The notes: a model not told the origin generated them from the letters alone. A stretch of 12,829 nt of DNA from an uncultured Desulfobulbaceae bacterium (GCA_945787305.1 CALZIH010000096.1:1-12829); one strand, 5' to 3'; positions 1-7,067 are shown, counted from the stretch's first letter. Numbers and translations are program-made.

Positions 1-1
1 C

Positions 2-142
2 CAGACCAAGGACGGCGACGTCCGCAACGTGTTGCTGACGCTCTCTCGTCTGCGCGCGCCAGACGGTTCACCCATTGGTACTATCGGCATCAGCAAGGAC
101 GTGACCCGTGAAATCTCGTTGCAGGACAAGTTGCTTCAGGCC
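2..142 (+). CDS. Partial PAS/PAC sensor domain, both ends missing (foreign to the rest)
   Basis: The frame starting at base 2 is open from the window edge and reads as the end of a PAS domain with its PAC motif: a KDGDVR stretch, then LTLSRLRAPDGSPIGT, then GISKDVTREISLQDKLLQ. This is the usual C-terminal strand pair of a PAS domain followed by the linker helix (GISRDITERK-type) that leads to a histidine kinase, diguanylate cyclase or another PAS domain. Neither the start nor the output domain is present. After about base 140 the frame is only antisense of hemH, so the protein does not really continue. The stretch is visibly more GC-rich than the following kilobase. I infer that it comes from another replicon and was joined to the hemH 3' end. 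The parent protein cannot be named from 47 residues. Confidence 0.6.
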
Positions 143-1063
143 ACTGATAAACAGTGGATCATCGTTCAGGCCTGGGGTCGATTTCAGTCGCATGCCCAGC
201 TCTTCGGCCATCTCGCGGTAAAGCATGTCTATTTCATACAAGGTCTCTACGTGATCGGAAACAAAGGAAATAGGTACCATCAAAATATTGCGGCACCCTT
301 TTTCAGCAAGGTCTTTCAGCATGTCCGGGGTTGAAGGTTCCAGCCAGTCCACAGGGCCACTCCGGCTTTGAAAGCAGAGTGTCCCCCGTATTCCTGTCTG
401 TTCTTCCACGGCAGCAATCGTCAGGAGGGTTTCCTTAACATATGGGTCGCCTTCATCGATAAATTTTTTCGGCAGGCTATGGGCACTATATACAACTTCG
501 ACCTCTTCGCCGTTAAACTGTGCAACTCCCTCTTGGATTCGTGTTACAAGGCTGTTGATGTAATCAGGTTGCTCCGGCCAGGAGCGGATATCGAGCAGTG
601 GAAGCCGGCAGTCCTTCTGTTCCAGCACGTTGCGAAGGTCGGTCATTGAGGATCCGGTGGTGGCGATAGAGTAGTGCGGGTAGAGGGGGAGGGCAACAAG
701 GCGCTCCACTCCGGCCTCTATCATCTCGGCGAGTACCTCCCCTGCAAATGGGTGCCAGTAGCGCATGCATGGCCGCACTATAAATCGCCCCTCTCCGTTT
801 AAAGAATTTTCAAGTGCCTTGGCTTGTTTGTTGGTGATTTGTAAGATAGGGGAGCCGCCACCAATTTTTTCGTAATTGGCCTTGCTCGCCGGAGCCCTGC
901 GTCGGGAAATCCGTCGAGCAATAAATTTTTGCAGAAAAAACGGCCCGAGACGGATAATCTGTCGGTCGGAAAACAGGTTATAGAGAAACGGTTCAACATC
1001 ATCCTGTTTCTCGGGCCCGCCGAGATTAAGGAGCAGGACGCCTGTGGTTGATGCTTCATTCAT
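68..1063 (-). CDS. hemH: Ferrochelatase HemH (C-terminus altered by the junction)
   Basis: Ferrochelatase inserts Fe2+ into protoporphyrin IX (or iron into coproporphyrin III), a terminal step of heme synthesis. It is a soluble or membrane-associated enzyme. The 331-residue frame opens with GVLLLNLGGPE (residues 8-18), has CMRYWHPF near 99-106, and carries both catalytic landmarks: SAHSLP with His195, and SDHVETLYEID with Glu273. The start is the ATG at 1063. Only a weak AAGG lies upstream. The length is close to the family norm of about 310-340. However, the family usually ends soon after the segment equivalent to GLNDDPLFISGLKQLV (298-313), and the last 15-20 residues here lie antisense to a PAS reading frame. 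The true C-terminus is therefore probably lost, and bases 68 to about 124 are likely foreign. It is divergent from the S30AE-cold-shock gene. Identity is very secure; the 3' end is not. Confidence 0.95.
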   Translation of the reverse strand: MNEASTTGVLLLNLGGPEKQDDVEPFLYNLFSDRQIIRLGPFFLQKFIARRISRRRAPASKANYEKIGGGSPILQITNKQAKALENSLNGEGRFIVRPCMRYWHPFAGEVLAEMIEAGVERLVALPLYPHYSIATTGSSMTDLRNVLEQKDCRLPLLDIRSWPEQPDYINSLVTRIQEGVAQFNGEEVEVVYSAHSLPKKFIDEGDPYVKETLLTIAAVEEQTGIRGTLCFQSRSGPVDWLEPSTPDMLKDLAEKGCRNILMVPISFVSDHVETLYEIDMLYREMAEELGMRLKSTPGLNDDPLFISGLKQLVLQRDFTGHVLADADSTNG

Positions 1064-1125
1064 AAAATTGTTGTACCTTGATCAGTATGTTATCAATGGT
1101 ATAGGGAAAAAACACATTTTGTGCC

Positions 1126-1155
1126 TTGATTTTTAGTATGGGCAATGCCTATAAT
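1126..1155 (+). promoter_or_regulatory. Candidate sigma-70 promoter for the S30AE/cold-shock gene
   Basis: TTGATT at 1126-1131 is followed after 18 bases by a perfect TATAAT at 1150-1155. It lies in the 281-bp divergent gap between hemH and the S30AE gene and points to the latter. It would give a 5' leader of about 180 nt. No start site is proven. Confidence 0.5.
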
Positions 1156-1311
1156 GTAGGTATGGCCAGCCTGTATTTTTCTTCATTAACGACCTCCTGT
1201 ACCTGTTCCCTCTGTTTATATACATTTCCATGTAGTGTTGCAAGAACAGGATTGGTGTGTAATGCAGGTAGGGAAGAAATACGAGCTGGTTTTTCCCAGG
1301 CAGCGGCATAG

Positions 1312-1325
1312 GGTCGCTGGCGACC
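1312..1325. other. Short perfect inverted repeat in the leader of the S30AE gene
   Basis: GGTCGC (1312-1317) and GCGACC (1320-1325) are perfect inverted arms with a 2-nt centre, or a 5-bp stem with a CTGG loop in RNA. The repeat sits 8 nt upstream of the Shine-Dalgarno at 1334-1339. It could be a protein site or a small hairpin affecting translation, or chance. The rest of the 1064-1344 gap shows nothing else I can support. Confidence 0.3.
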
Positions 1326-1344
1326 ATAACAGTGGAGGATCTGT

Positions 1345-1884
1345 ATGGAATTGAAAATTGAGGCCAGAAATCTGGATATGCGGAAGGGCTGGCAGGAAAA
1401 AATTGAGGATGAGCGTAATAAACTGATCCGACATTATGCCAATTTTGTTCTCCATCTACGTGTAACCATTGAGGCCACCCCGGGATATAAAGAGGGTGGT
1501 TTTGAAGTACGCCTGGTAGCCTCAGTTCCCAATGATACCGTGGTTGTGAAACGTTGGGGAGAAAAAGTACGTCCGCTGCTGGTTGAGGCTTTTGATGTGC
1601 TCGGACTGCAGTTGAAAGAGATTGTACGCAAAAAACAAAACCACAAGAGTCCCAAAGTTCAGGGAGCGGTGTTGGGAATAAAAAGTAGTGGGACTATTCG
1701 CCGCCTCTTTCCCGAGGAATCGTATGGCTTTATTCTTACTCCAGATAAACAGGAGGTCTTTTTCCACGAAGCCTCGCTCAAAGATGTGGGGATGTCCGAT
1801 CTAGATGAAGGCGATGAGGTATTCTTTGCCATGGAAGACGGAGAAAAGGGGCCTCAGGCTGCCTGGGTAAAGGCGGCTGTTTGA
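1345..1884 (+). CDS. Ribosome hibernation (S30AE/HPF-type) domain fused to a cold-shock-like domain
   Basis: The 179-residue protein has two parts. Residues 1 to about 98 resemble the S30AE/HPF/RaiA fold, which binds the 30S decoding site in resting cells: MELKIEARNLDM, then a helix, then LRVTIEAT, then FEVRLVASVPNDTVVVKR, then a helix ending ALGLQLKE-like. After a basic linker (96-106), residues 115-178 resemble a cold-shock OB fold: GTIRRLFPEESYGFI contains the RNP1-like SYGFI (126-130), and EVFFHEASL contains the RNP2-like VFFHE (138-142). S30AE plus cold-shock fusions are a recognised architecture in environmental Proteobacteria and Desulfobacterota. The ATG at 1345 is preceded by GGAGGA (1334-1339) with 5-nt spacing, which fixes the start. 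The gene is alone, with a promoter candidate at 1126-1155 and a terminator at 1913-1943. The role in ribosome storage or RNA binding is inferred from the domains. The first domain is the weaker assignment; the cold-shock part is clearer. Confidence 0.85.
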   Translation: MELKIEARNLDMRKGWQEKIEDERNKLIRHYANFVLHLRVTIEATPGYKEGGFEVRLVASVPNDTVVVKRWGEKVRPLLVEAFDVLGLQLKEIVRKKQNHKSPKVQGAVLGIKSSGTIRRLFPEESYGFILTPDKQEVFFHEASLKDVGMSDLDEGDEVFFAMEDGEKGPQAAWVKAAV

Positions 1885-1912
1885 TCCTCTGAAGAGTAAA
1901 TGAGATAAATAA

Positions 1913-1943
1913 CCCCCTGTCCTTTTGGGCAGGGGGTTTTTTT
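1913..1943 (+). terminator. Rho-independent terminator after the S30AE/cold-shock gene
   Basis: Arms CCCCCTGTCC (1913-1922) and GGGCAGGGGG (1927-1936) pair as a 10-bp stem with one G-U pair around a TTTT loop, followed by seven Ts (1937-1943). It lies about 28 nt after the TGA of the gene. This is a textbook intrinsic terminator. Confidence 0.93.
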
Positions 1944-2016
1944 GTTGTGGTCGATGGTGAAAATCGGTTAATTACGTTGCAGCGCAGTGAACTTGATAAC
2001 AAGTGATATGCCATAG

Positions 2017-2120
2017 GTTGTCGGTGTCGTAAAAAGCCTCGCCGCCGACGGCGGAAAGGTCATGAGTCATTGTATTTCCAGTAGTGCAAATGTCGTTTTC
2101 GACTTTTTACGAGTTCATCA
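2017..2120 (+). repeat. Dispersed repeat with inverted ends, copy 1 (MITE-like)
   Basis: This 104-bp stretch recurs, inverted, at 7222-7326 with roughly 85% identity by hand alignment. The first 27 bases are identical, and so is a 15-base block near the other end. Within each copy the ends carry CGTAAAAAG (2028-2036) and its inverse CTTTTTACG (2103-2111). The interior holds a GC-rich hairpin, CCGCC-GAC-GGCGG. It is non-coding in all frames. A small non-autonomous mobile element or REP-like repeat is the simplest reading. It is the main content of the 484-bp gap between the terminator and polA. Confidence 0.75.
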
Positions 2121-2427
2121 TAGGTTGACATCATTTTTATTTTTGGGGAAACGATTCGTCAATGATGCCAACAGGTCGGTATCGGATCTTGTCTCAAGAG
2201 GCTAAATTTTTGTCCGGATTTCAGCAAGAAAGGCGCAGCTTGCCGGTGGGTTACTGATTCTCGGTCATCGCTATTAACCGGATAGTGGTTACAGGTTGGC
2301 ACGCCGGTTGGTTTATTGTGGGTTCTCGACAATGTTGCCGAGGGCAGACTTGTCAAACGGATACAATTGGAGGAGGCAACGGCTGTCCAGGCCAGGAAAT
2401 CTCTGGGCAGAATGCTGGCAATTTAAC
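2121..2427 (+). other. Gap upstream of polA, no gene seen
   Basis: Between repeat copy 1 and the polA ATG I see no supported coding region. Two minor items are present. A strong Shine-Dalgarno-like GGAGGAGG lies at 2369-2376, too far (51 nt) from the polA ATG to serve it. A five-codon ATG-CTG-GCA-ATT-TAA mini-frame (2412-2426) ends 1 nt before the polA ATG. No clear sigma-70 promoter pair was found. Confidence 0.4.
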
Positions 2428-3777
2428 ATGAGTGTACCGGAAGTTTATCTCGTTGACGGTAGCGCCTATATCTACAGGGCCTACCATGCCATTCGCCCAC
2501 TGAGCAACAGTGCCGGCTTGCCCACCCATGCCGTTTATGGTTTCACGACCATTCTCCGCCGTATACTTCGGGAAAAGCAGCCGCAATGGCTTGCTGTTGC
2601 CTGGGACACGAAGGGGCCGGTCTTCCGGCATAAATTATACCGCGACTATAAGGCCAACCGACCGCCCATGCCTGAAGATCTGGTGCCGCAGATACCTTAT
2701 ATCCACAAAATGGTTGATGCCTATAATATTATCAGTATGGAGCATAACGATCAGGAGGCCGATGATCTGATAGCCTCAGCTGCCCGTCGGTTAGTCGAAA
2801 ACGGTTGCCGGGTGGTCATCGTGTCTGGTGATAAGGATCTGCTGCAATTGGTATCTGATAAGGTGACGCTGTGGGACCCCATGAATGATAAGCTCATGGA
2901 TATACAGGGGGTGGAAGAAAAATACGGGGTTCGACCACAACAGCTGCTTGATTATCTGGCCCTTACCGGAGACAGCGCCGATAACATTCCAGGGGTACCC
3001 GGAGTCGGGCCGAAAACCGCGCAGAAACTTATAGCTCAATATGGCTCGCTTGAAGGGTTATATGAAGTGGTGGATGGGCTGAAGAAGTCGAAGATGAAAG
3101 AGCGGCTTATCCAGCACCGGGATGATGCTTTTCTTTCCAGGGAGCTTGTCCGGCTGTGTGAAGACAACGAGGTGCCCGCTCAACCGGAGGCATATGCTGT
3201 TGCTGAGGCAGACAACGCCTCACTGCGGGAATTATTAACGGAGTTGGAATTCACCAGCCTGCTTGCCTCTGAAGTTCCTGCCCGCAAAATTGAAACGGAT
3301 ACGTTTTCCCTGATCCAGACTCGTTCTGCGCTGGAAGAGTTGGTACAGGTGTTGGCTGGCGCCGAGTATGTGGTTGTTGATACGGAGACCAGTTCACTGG
3401 AGGCATCAAAAGCCGATATTGTCGGGATTTCCCTTTGTGTTGCGACTGACGCTGCCTGGTACGTCCCCTGTGGTCATTGCAACGATGAAGGCATTCTCTT
3501 ATCCGGTCAGTTGGATAAGGATATCATCATCTCTGCCTTGAGACCTGTTCTCGAAAACAGTACCCTTCCAAAAATTGGGCATAATTTAAAGTACGATTGG
3601 ACCGTGCTGGCAAATCCGGAAAATGGCGGGTTGGTTCTGCAGGGGCCGTTGTATGATACCATGATTGGAGGATGGCTGCTGGAGCCTGGCCGCAGATCAT
3701 ACAAGCTTGATGATCTTTGCCGGGAAGTCAACCTGGAGATGACCTCCTCAGGTGACGAGAGGGGCGAAAGGAGATGA
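2428..3777 (+). CDS. polA: DNA polymerase I, N-terminal part (5' nuclease and 3'-5' exonuclease); frameshifted
   Basis: Pol I fills gaps and removes RNA primers during lagging-strand synthesis and repair. Numbering is from the ATG at 2428, chosen because MSVPEVYLVDGSAYIYRAYHA matches the family N-terminus; an upstream TTG at 2296 would add 44 unrelated residues. Residues 1 to about 285 are the 5'-3' nuclease: VDGSAYIYR with Asp10, RDYKANRPPMP (72-82), EADDLIAS (110-117), SGDKDLL (133-139), and helix-hairpin-helix GVPGVGPKTA (189-198). Residues 290-449 are the 3'-5' exonuclease: DTET (318-321) supplies Asp318/Glu320, and GHNLKYD (384-390) supplies motif II, so proofreading looks intact up to there. 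The frame ends after CREVNLEMTSS with a non-homologous tail and TGA at 3775-3777. The rest continues in the next frame (3743-5107). No Shine-Dalgarno sits at normal spacing. Confidence 0.93.
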   Translation: MSVPEVYLVDGSAYIYRAYHAIRPLSNSAGLPTHAVYGFTTILRRILREKQPQWLAVAWDTKGPVFRHKLYRDYKANRPPMPEDLVPQIPYIHKMVDAYNIISMEHNDQEADDLIASAARRLVENGCRVVIVSGDKDLLQLVSDKVTLWDPMNDKLMDIQGVEEKYGVRPQQLLDYLALTGDSADNIPGVPGVGPKTAQKLIAQYGSLEGLYEVVDGLKKSKMKERLIQHRDDAFLSRELVRLCEDNEVPAQPEAYAVAEADNASLRELLTELEFTSLLASEVPARKIETDTFSLIQTRSALEELVQVLAGAEYVVVDTETSSLEASKADIVGISLCVATDAAWYVPCGHCNDEGILLSGQLDKDIIISALRPVLENSTLPKIGHNLKYDWTVLANPENGGLVLQGPLYDTMIGGWLLEPGRRSYKLDDLCREVNLEMTSSGDERGERR

Positions 3778-5107
3778 TGCCTTTTGCCGGGTTGGGCTTG
3801 AAGAGGCAAAGGATTATAGTTGTGAAGACGTTTATGGGGCACTAGCTCTTTTTGAACAGCAACAACCGCAGCTTAATGAGTTGGGGTTGTGGAAGTTATT
3901 TGCCGAGGTTGAAGGGCCTCTAGTGCCGGTGCTGGCTCGGATGGAGCGAGACGGAGTCTTGGTTGACCGGGACAATCTGCAGGAGCTTTTTGTGGAATTT
4001 AGTGATCGGCTTCTTGCCCTTGAGCAGCAGATTTATCAGGTCGCCGGCAAGGAGTTTAACATTAACTCTTCACAGCAGCTGGCTGATATTCTTTTTGAGG
4101 AGCTGGAGCTGCCCAGAGGCAGGAAAACAAAGACCGGTTACTCCACCGATGTTAAGGTCCTGGAGCGGCTGAGCTCCCAGCATGAGCTTCCGGCCCTGAT
4201 CCTGCAATATCGAAACCTGGCCAAGTTAACGTCAACCTATGTCAAGAAATTGTCTTCTTTGGCGGCAAAGGGGAAAGGACGAATCCATAGTTCTTTTAAC
4301 CAGTGCGGTACCGCCACCGGACGACTCAGTTCTTCCAAGCCCAATTTGCAGAACATTCCGATTCGTACTCCGGAAGGAAAGCGCATTCGTTCGGCTTTTA
4401 TTGCCAAAGAAGGGTGCATGTTGGTTGCCGGTGATTATTCTCAGATTGATTTGCGGGTTTTTGCGCACTATTCAAGGGATCAGGCGTTGATAGATGCCTT
4501 TACGGCAGATCAGGACGTCCACCGGAAAACTGCGGCGGAGATATTTCGCGTTGCTCCGGGACTGGTTACCTCGGAGATGCGCCGGGTGGCAAAAACCATT
4601 AATTTCGGTATTGTCTACGGGATGTCAAGTTTTGGCCTGGCCAGTCAGTTGCAGGTAAGCCGCAAGGAGGCACAGATCTTTATCGATCGGTATTTCGACC
4701 TCTACGCCGGAGTGAAGACCTTCATGGAGCAAATTATAGAACAGGCGGAACGAGATGGTTTTGTTACGACCTTGCTTGGTCGCCGCAGGCCGTTGCCGGA
4801 GATTCACAGCAGTAACCGAACCCGGCGTGAATTTGCACAGCGTACAGCCATTAACACCCCTATCCAGGGGACTGCAGCTGATATTATAAAGTTGGCCATG
4901 CTTGAGGTCGACCGCAGGTTGCGAGTTGAGAATTTCAAAGGGCGAATGATCCTGCAGGTGCATGATGAGCTTGTTTTGGAGGTTCCTGAAAAGGAAGTGG
5001 AGGCAACATCCCTATTACTCAATGACGCAATGGAAAATGTAATGACGCTTGCCGTTCCTCTGTCAGTCAACCTGCAGGTGAGTCGGGATCTTGGCGTTGG
5101 CAAATAA
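3752..5107 (+). CDS. polA: DNA polymerase I, C-terminal part (exonuclease end and polymerase domain); continuation after frameshift
   Basis: This frame is open from 3743 (just after a TGA at 3740-3742). The GTG at 3752 is only the first possible start codon, not a convincing translation start. It resumes exactly where the upstream frame leaves the family pattern: VTRGAKGDDAFCRVGLEEA corresponds to the E. coli segment after ITFEE. Exonuclease motif III is YSCED (Y22, D26). The polymerase domain is complete: TATGRLSSSKPNLQNIP (187-203), motif A DYSQIDLRV with Asp228, O-helix RRVAKTINFGIVYG (277-290) with Lys281, Phe285 and Tyr289 in the places of E. coli K758, F762 and Y766, and motif C VHDE (403-406). 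Joined, the gene would give about 893 residues, normal for full-length Pol I. It ends at TAA 5105-5107. A two-base deletion, or a one-base insertion, near 3745-3753 explains the break; sequencing or assembly error is quite possible. Confidence 0.92.
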   Translation: MTRGAKGDDAFCRVGLEEAKDYSCEDVYGALALFEQQQPQLNELGLWKLFAEVEGPLVPVLARMERDGVLVDRDNLQELFVEFSDRLLALEQQIYQVAGKEFNINSSQQLADILFEELELPRGRKTKTGYSTDVKVLERLSSQHELPALILQYRNLAKLTSTYVKKLSSLAAKGKGRIHSSFNQCGTATGRLSSSKPNLQNIPIRTPEGKRIRSAFIAKEGCMLVAGDYSQIDLRVFAHYSRDQALIDAFTADQDVHRKTAAEIFRVAPGLVTSEMRRVAKTINFGIVYGMSSFGLASQLQVSRKEAQIFIDRYFDLYAGVKTFMEQIIEQAERDGFVTTLLGRRRPLPEIHSSNRTRREFAQRTAINTPIQGTAADIIKLAMLEVDRRLRVENFKGRMILQVHDELVLEVPEKEVEATSLLLNDAMENVMTLAVPLSVNLQVSRDLGVGK

Positions 5108-5306
5108 GTCAAATGGTTGTCCCGAAAAGCGGAAATTTTGTCGGCAATAGTCGCTTTTTCAGGAATATTCCCCATGGGTATCGAACGGATAATTTGGTAA
5201 TTTTTCTTAACCTGTTGGAATGTCAATATTAGTGAGAATGTTTATTGTGTTGGATCGTTTTTTGCAATAAAATGGTTGAGAGAAAAGATGAACGGGAGGT
5301 AAAACC
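5108..5306 (+). other. Gap after polA with an imperfect hairpin
   Basis: GAAAAGCG (5124-5131) and CGCTTTTTC (5152-5160) are inverted arms, one bulged T, around a 20-nt loop. The right arm carries five Ts. It could be a weak terminator for polA. I see no gene in these 199 bases and no convincing promoter for the small ORF that follows. Confidence 0.25.
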
Positions 5307-5429
5307 ATGAGTCCACGTCAAGCTGTTCGCATTCTCATGCTGAGTCCCATTTATTTTCGCCTACGACCTGTTGACCGATGGCGGTTAGTTTGCGAATATT
5401 GTAAAAAGATTAATAAAACTAAGGTCTAG
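5307..5429 (+). CDS. Small 40-residue protein of unknown function
   Basis: ATG at 5307 to TAG at 5427-5429 encodes 40 residues. The start is supported by a strong Shine-Dalgarno, GGGAGGT at 5294-5300, 6 nt ahead of the ATG. The product begins MSPRQAVRILMLSPIYFRLR, followed by a second basic helix-like half with WRLVCEYCKK, and ends KINKTKV. The sequence alternates hydrophobic and basic residues, has two cysteines (Cys29, Cys32 in CEYC) and no signal peptide. The LMLSPIYFRL segment reminds me of short conserved proteins in Desulfobacterota and Geobacter relatives, but this is memory, not a search. It lies 30 nt ahead of the PilZ gene, so the two may share a transcript. Function is unknown. The two cysteines alone do not make a zinc site. 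Confidence 0.6.
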   Translation: MSPRQAVRILMLSPIYFRLRPVDRWRLVCEYCKKINKTKV

Positions 5430-5459
5430 AAGATAATTTGTTTATCTGCTTGAGTGTCT

Positions 5460-5834
5460 ATGGAGAATGCATTGAATGCTCGTTCTGAGCGACGTAGCCA
5501 TACTCGTTTCCGGGTTAAGGAAGGTGCAATGGCGTTTCTCGGTACAACGCCGGGAACAATTGTTGATATTAGCGAACGCGGAATGGCCATTCATTATGTT
5601 GTCTTTGAAAGAGAGCCGGAACGTCAATTTCGGCTGGATATCTTTTTTGCCGCCGATGATTTTTATCTCTCCGATCTCCCATCGGAAATAGTTAGTGACA
5701 CGCTGTCATTGTCGGACTCACCGTTTAGTGCCGTTCGGGTCCAGCGCCTGGGTATTCGCTTTGGCGAACTTGATGACGAACAGCAGAGACGGCTGAAATA
5801 TTTTATTTTGCACAATACAGTTGCCGAAGCCTGA
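5460..5834 (+). CDS. PilZ-domain protein (probable c-di-GMP receptor)
   Basis: The 124-residue product is a single PilZ domain, the commonest cytosolic receptor of cyclic di-GMP. The two binding signatures are present: RRSHTR (residues 11-16, the RxxxR type) and DISERG (36-41, the [D/N]xSxxG type). They are followed by a beta-rich stretch with VVFEREPERQFRLDIFF and a final RVQRLGIRFGELDDEQQRRLKYF helix, as in the family. Nothing else is fused, so it would act through a partner protein. The start is uncertain: ATG 5460 is preferred, GTG 5454 would add two residues, and neither has a good Shine-Dalgarno. It follows the 40-residue ORF by 30 nt on the same strand and converges with the fructokinase gene. 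Its target (motility, polysaccharide, adhesion) cannot be told from the context. Confidence 0.88.
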   Translation: MENALNARSERRSHTRFRVKEGAMAFLGTTPGTIVDISERGMAIHYVVFEREPERQFRLDIFFAADDFYLSDLPSEIVSDTLSLSDSPFSAVRVQRLGIRFGELDDEQQRRLKYFILHNTVAEA

Positions 5835-6102
5835 TTCTGAGTTGAGGCACCCTTGAGCCGCTTGTTTCTTCCTCTTCCTCCTTTTCTAGAAGAATTCTCT
5901 CCTTTCTTTTTATCGTAATTCTTGGCCGGATAGGAATCTTCTATCGCTAGAGCATCGGTGACGATGCCATATCTGTAATTCTATTTCGTCAGTCACCATT
6001 GTGCCGGGGTGGGTCATGTTGTGTATTTTATACCGACCTCCCTGAGGCGTATAGGGATACTGTAAAAAGAGCCGGGGGAGCACAATAGAAAATTGAACGG
6101 GT
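5835..6102. other. Gap between convergent pilZ and fructokinase genes, with a hairpin
   Basis: GCATCG (5952-5957) and CGATGC (5962-5967) form a perfect 6-bp stem around GTGA, a GNRA-type tetraloop if transcribed from the plus strand. No T-run follows, so it is not a standard terminator. TGAAC-GG-GTTCA (6094-6105) overlaps the fructokinase stop and is followed on the minus strand by a short T-rich stretch, a weak terminator candidate. No gene was seen here. Confidence 0.3.
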
Positions 6103-6975
6103 TCATGAATTGTGTTTCAGGGGATATCTTGGAGTGGCTCCCTGCTGTGATGCCACCCATGCCCCGTTTTTGTTTGCCGCCAGCAGGGATTCTCCAATTG
6201 GCAGGTCTGATAAATAGCTGTTGATCAGGGCGGCAAAAAAGGCATCGCCGCTCCCCACCGGATCGGCAACCTGTACAGGGAACCCCTGGTGTTTAACGTG
6301 TTCGTCCATGGTGATAAGATGAGCTCCGTTGCCGCCATCTGTCACCGCCAGCAGTGACAGGTTAAAGGTGGTAAGCAATTCGCGGCTAATACCCTCCACT
6401 CGCCCATCGTCATTTTTCAAGAACCATGTAGCCAATGTCTTGAGTTCATCTCGGTTGACTTTGACTATAGTAGCAGAATGGAGGGAACTACGGACCGTAT
6501 CGGGCGGTGTGTATGGTGGGCGCAGATTGACATCGTAAAATTTTGTGTCAGCCTTTTGCAGAAGGCTGTGCAGCGACCTCCGGCTAACCTCGTTTCGTTG
6601 GGACAGCGTTCCAAAAACCAGGTGAAATGGTTCATCCTTGAGCACTTGCAGCGTGGCTTCCAACTCTATATTATCCCAGGCAGCAGGCGCTGCAATTTCA
6701 AAATGCGGCTCATTGTCCCGGTCCAGTGAAACCACTACCCGTCCCGTCGGAAGATTGCTGTCCTGCTGAATACCATTGACCGCGAGGTCAAGTTCTTTTA
6801 CCTGTTCCAGGGTTTTTTGTCCCAGGGCGTCTCGACCTATCCTGCTGACAATCCGGACCGGTTGGCCTGAGGCCTGCAGGTGGTAGGCAACGTTTAATGG
6901 CGCCCCCCCCAATATTTCAGTATTGTTAAATTGGTCCCAGACAATTTCTCCAAAGGAGACAATCAGTTTCTTCAT
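6103..6975 (-). CDS. PfkB-family sugar kinase, probable fructokinase
   Basis: The 290-residue protein is a ribokinase/PfkB-family kinase, most likely phosphorylating fructose to fructose-6-phosphate with ATP in the cytoplasm. Seen in the sequence: N-terminal GEIVWDQF (9-16), the sugar-site motif LGGAPLNVAYHL (22-33), SRIGRDALG (44-52), the strand YDVNLRPP (147-154), VKVNRDEL (171-178), VTDGGNGA (211-218), and the C-terminal signature DPVGSGDAFFAAL (238-250) with the catalytic base Asp244. Family length is usually 290-330. The ATG at 6975 has AGGAGA at a good distance upstream. Fructose as substrate is inferred from the fructokinase-like sequence and from its position next to sucrose synthase, which releases fructose; other hexoses remain possible. 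It is transcribed away from sucrose synthase across a 608-bp structured gap, so the two could share regulation. Confidence 0.9.
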   Translation of the reverse strand: MKKLIVSFGEIVWDQFNNTEILGGAPLNVAYHLQASGQPVRIVSRIGRDALGQKTLEQVKELDLAVNGIQQDSNLPTGRVVVSLDRDNEPHFEIAAPAAWDNIELEATLQVLKDEPFHLVFGTLSQRNEVSRRSLHSLLQKADTKFYDVNLRPPYTPPDTVRSSLHSATIVKVNRDELKTLATWFLKNDDGRVEGISRELLTTFNLSLLAVTDGGNGAHLITMDEHVKHQGFPVQVADPVGSGDAFFAALINSYLSDLPIGESLLAANKNGAWVASQQGATPRYPLKHNS

Positions 6976-7067
6976 TTCGTTCTCCTGTATTGCTGGCGAT
7001 ATTTTAGCTTGTGACTACCATCAAAACTCAGCTATTAAGTAGAAATGCCAGTGCGGCCTTCGATGTA

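Noticed and set aside
1126..1311. 61-residue plus-strand frame between hemH and the S30AE gene
   Set aside because: It overlaps the likely promoter, has no Shine-Dalgarno and an unlikely composition rich in Ser, Cys and Tyr.
2125..2130. TTGACA as a polA -35 box
   Set aside because: No TATAAT-like hexamer lies 16-18 bases downstream; the sequence there is GGAAACG.
3740..3780. Programmed frameshifting in polA
   Set aside because: I see no slippery heptamer at the break and no clear downstream stem or pseudoknot; Pol I is not known to use recoding.
4804..5226. 140-residue minus-strand frame over the end of polA
   Set aside because: It is antisense to the polymerase motif C region, with Ser/Arg/Thr-rich composition typical of a shadow frame.
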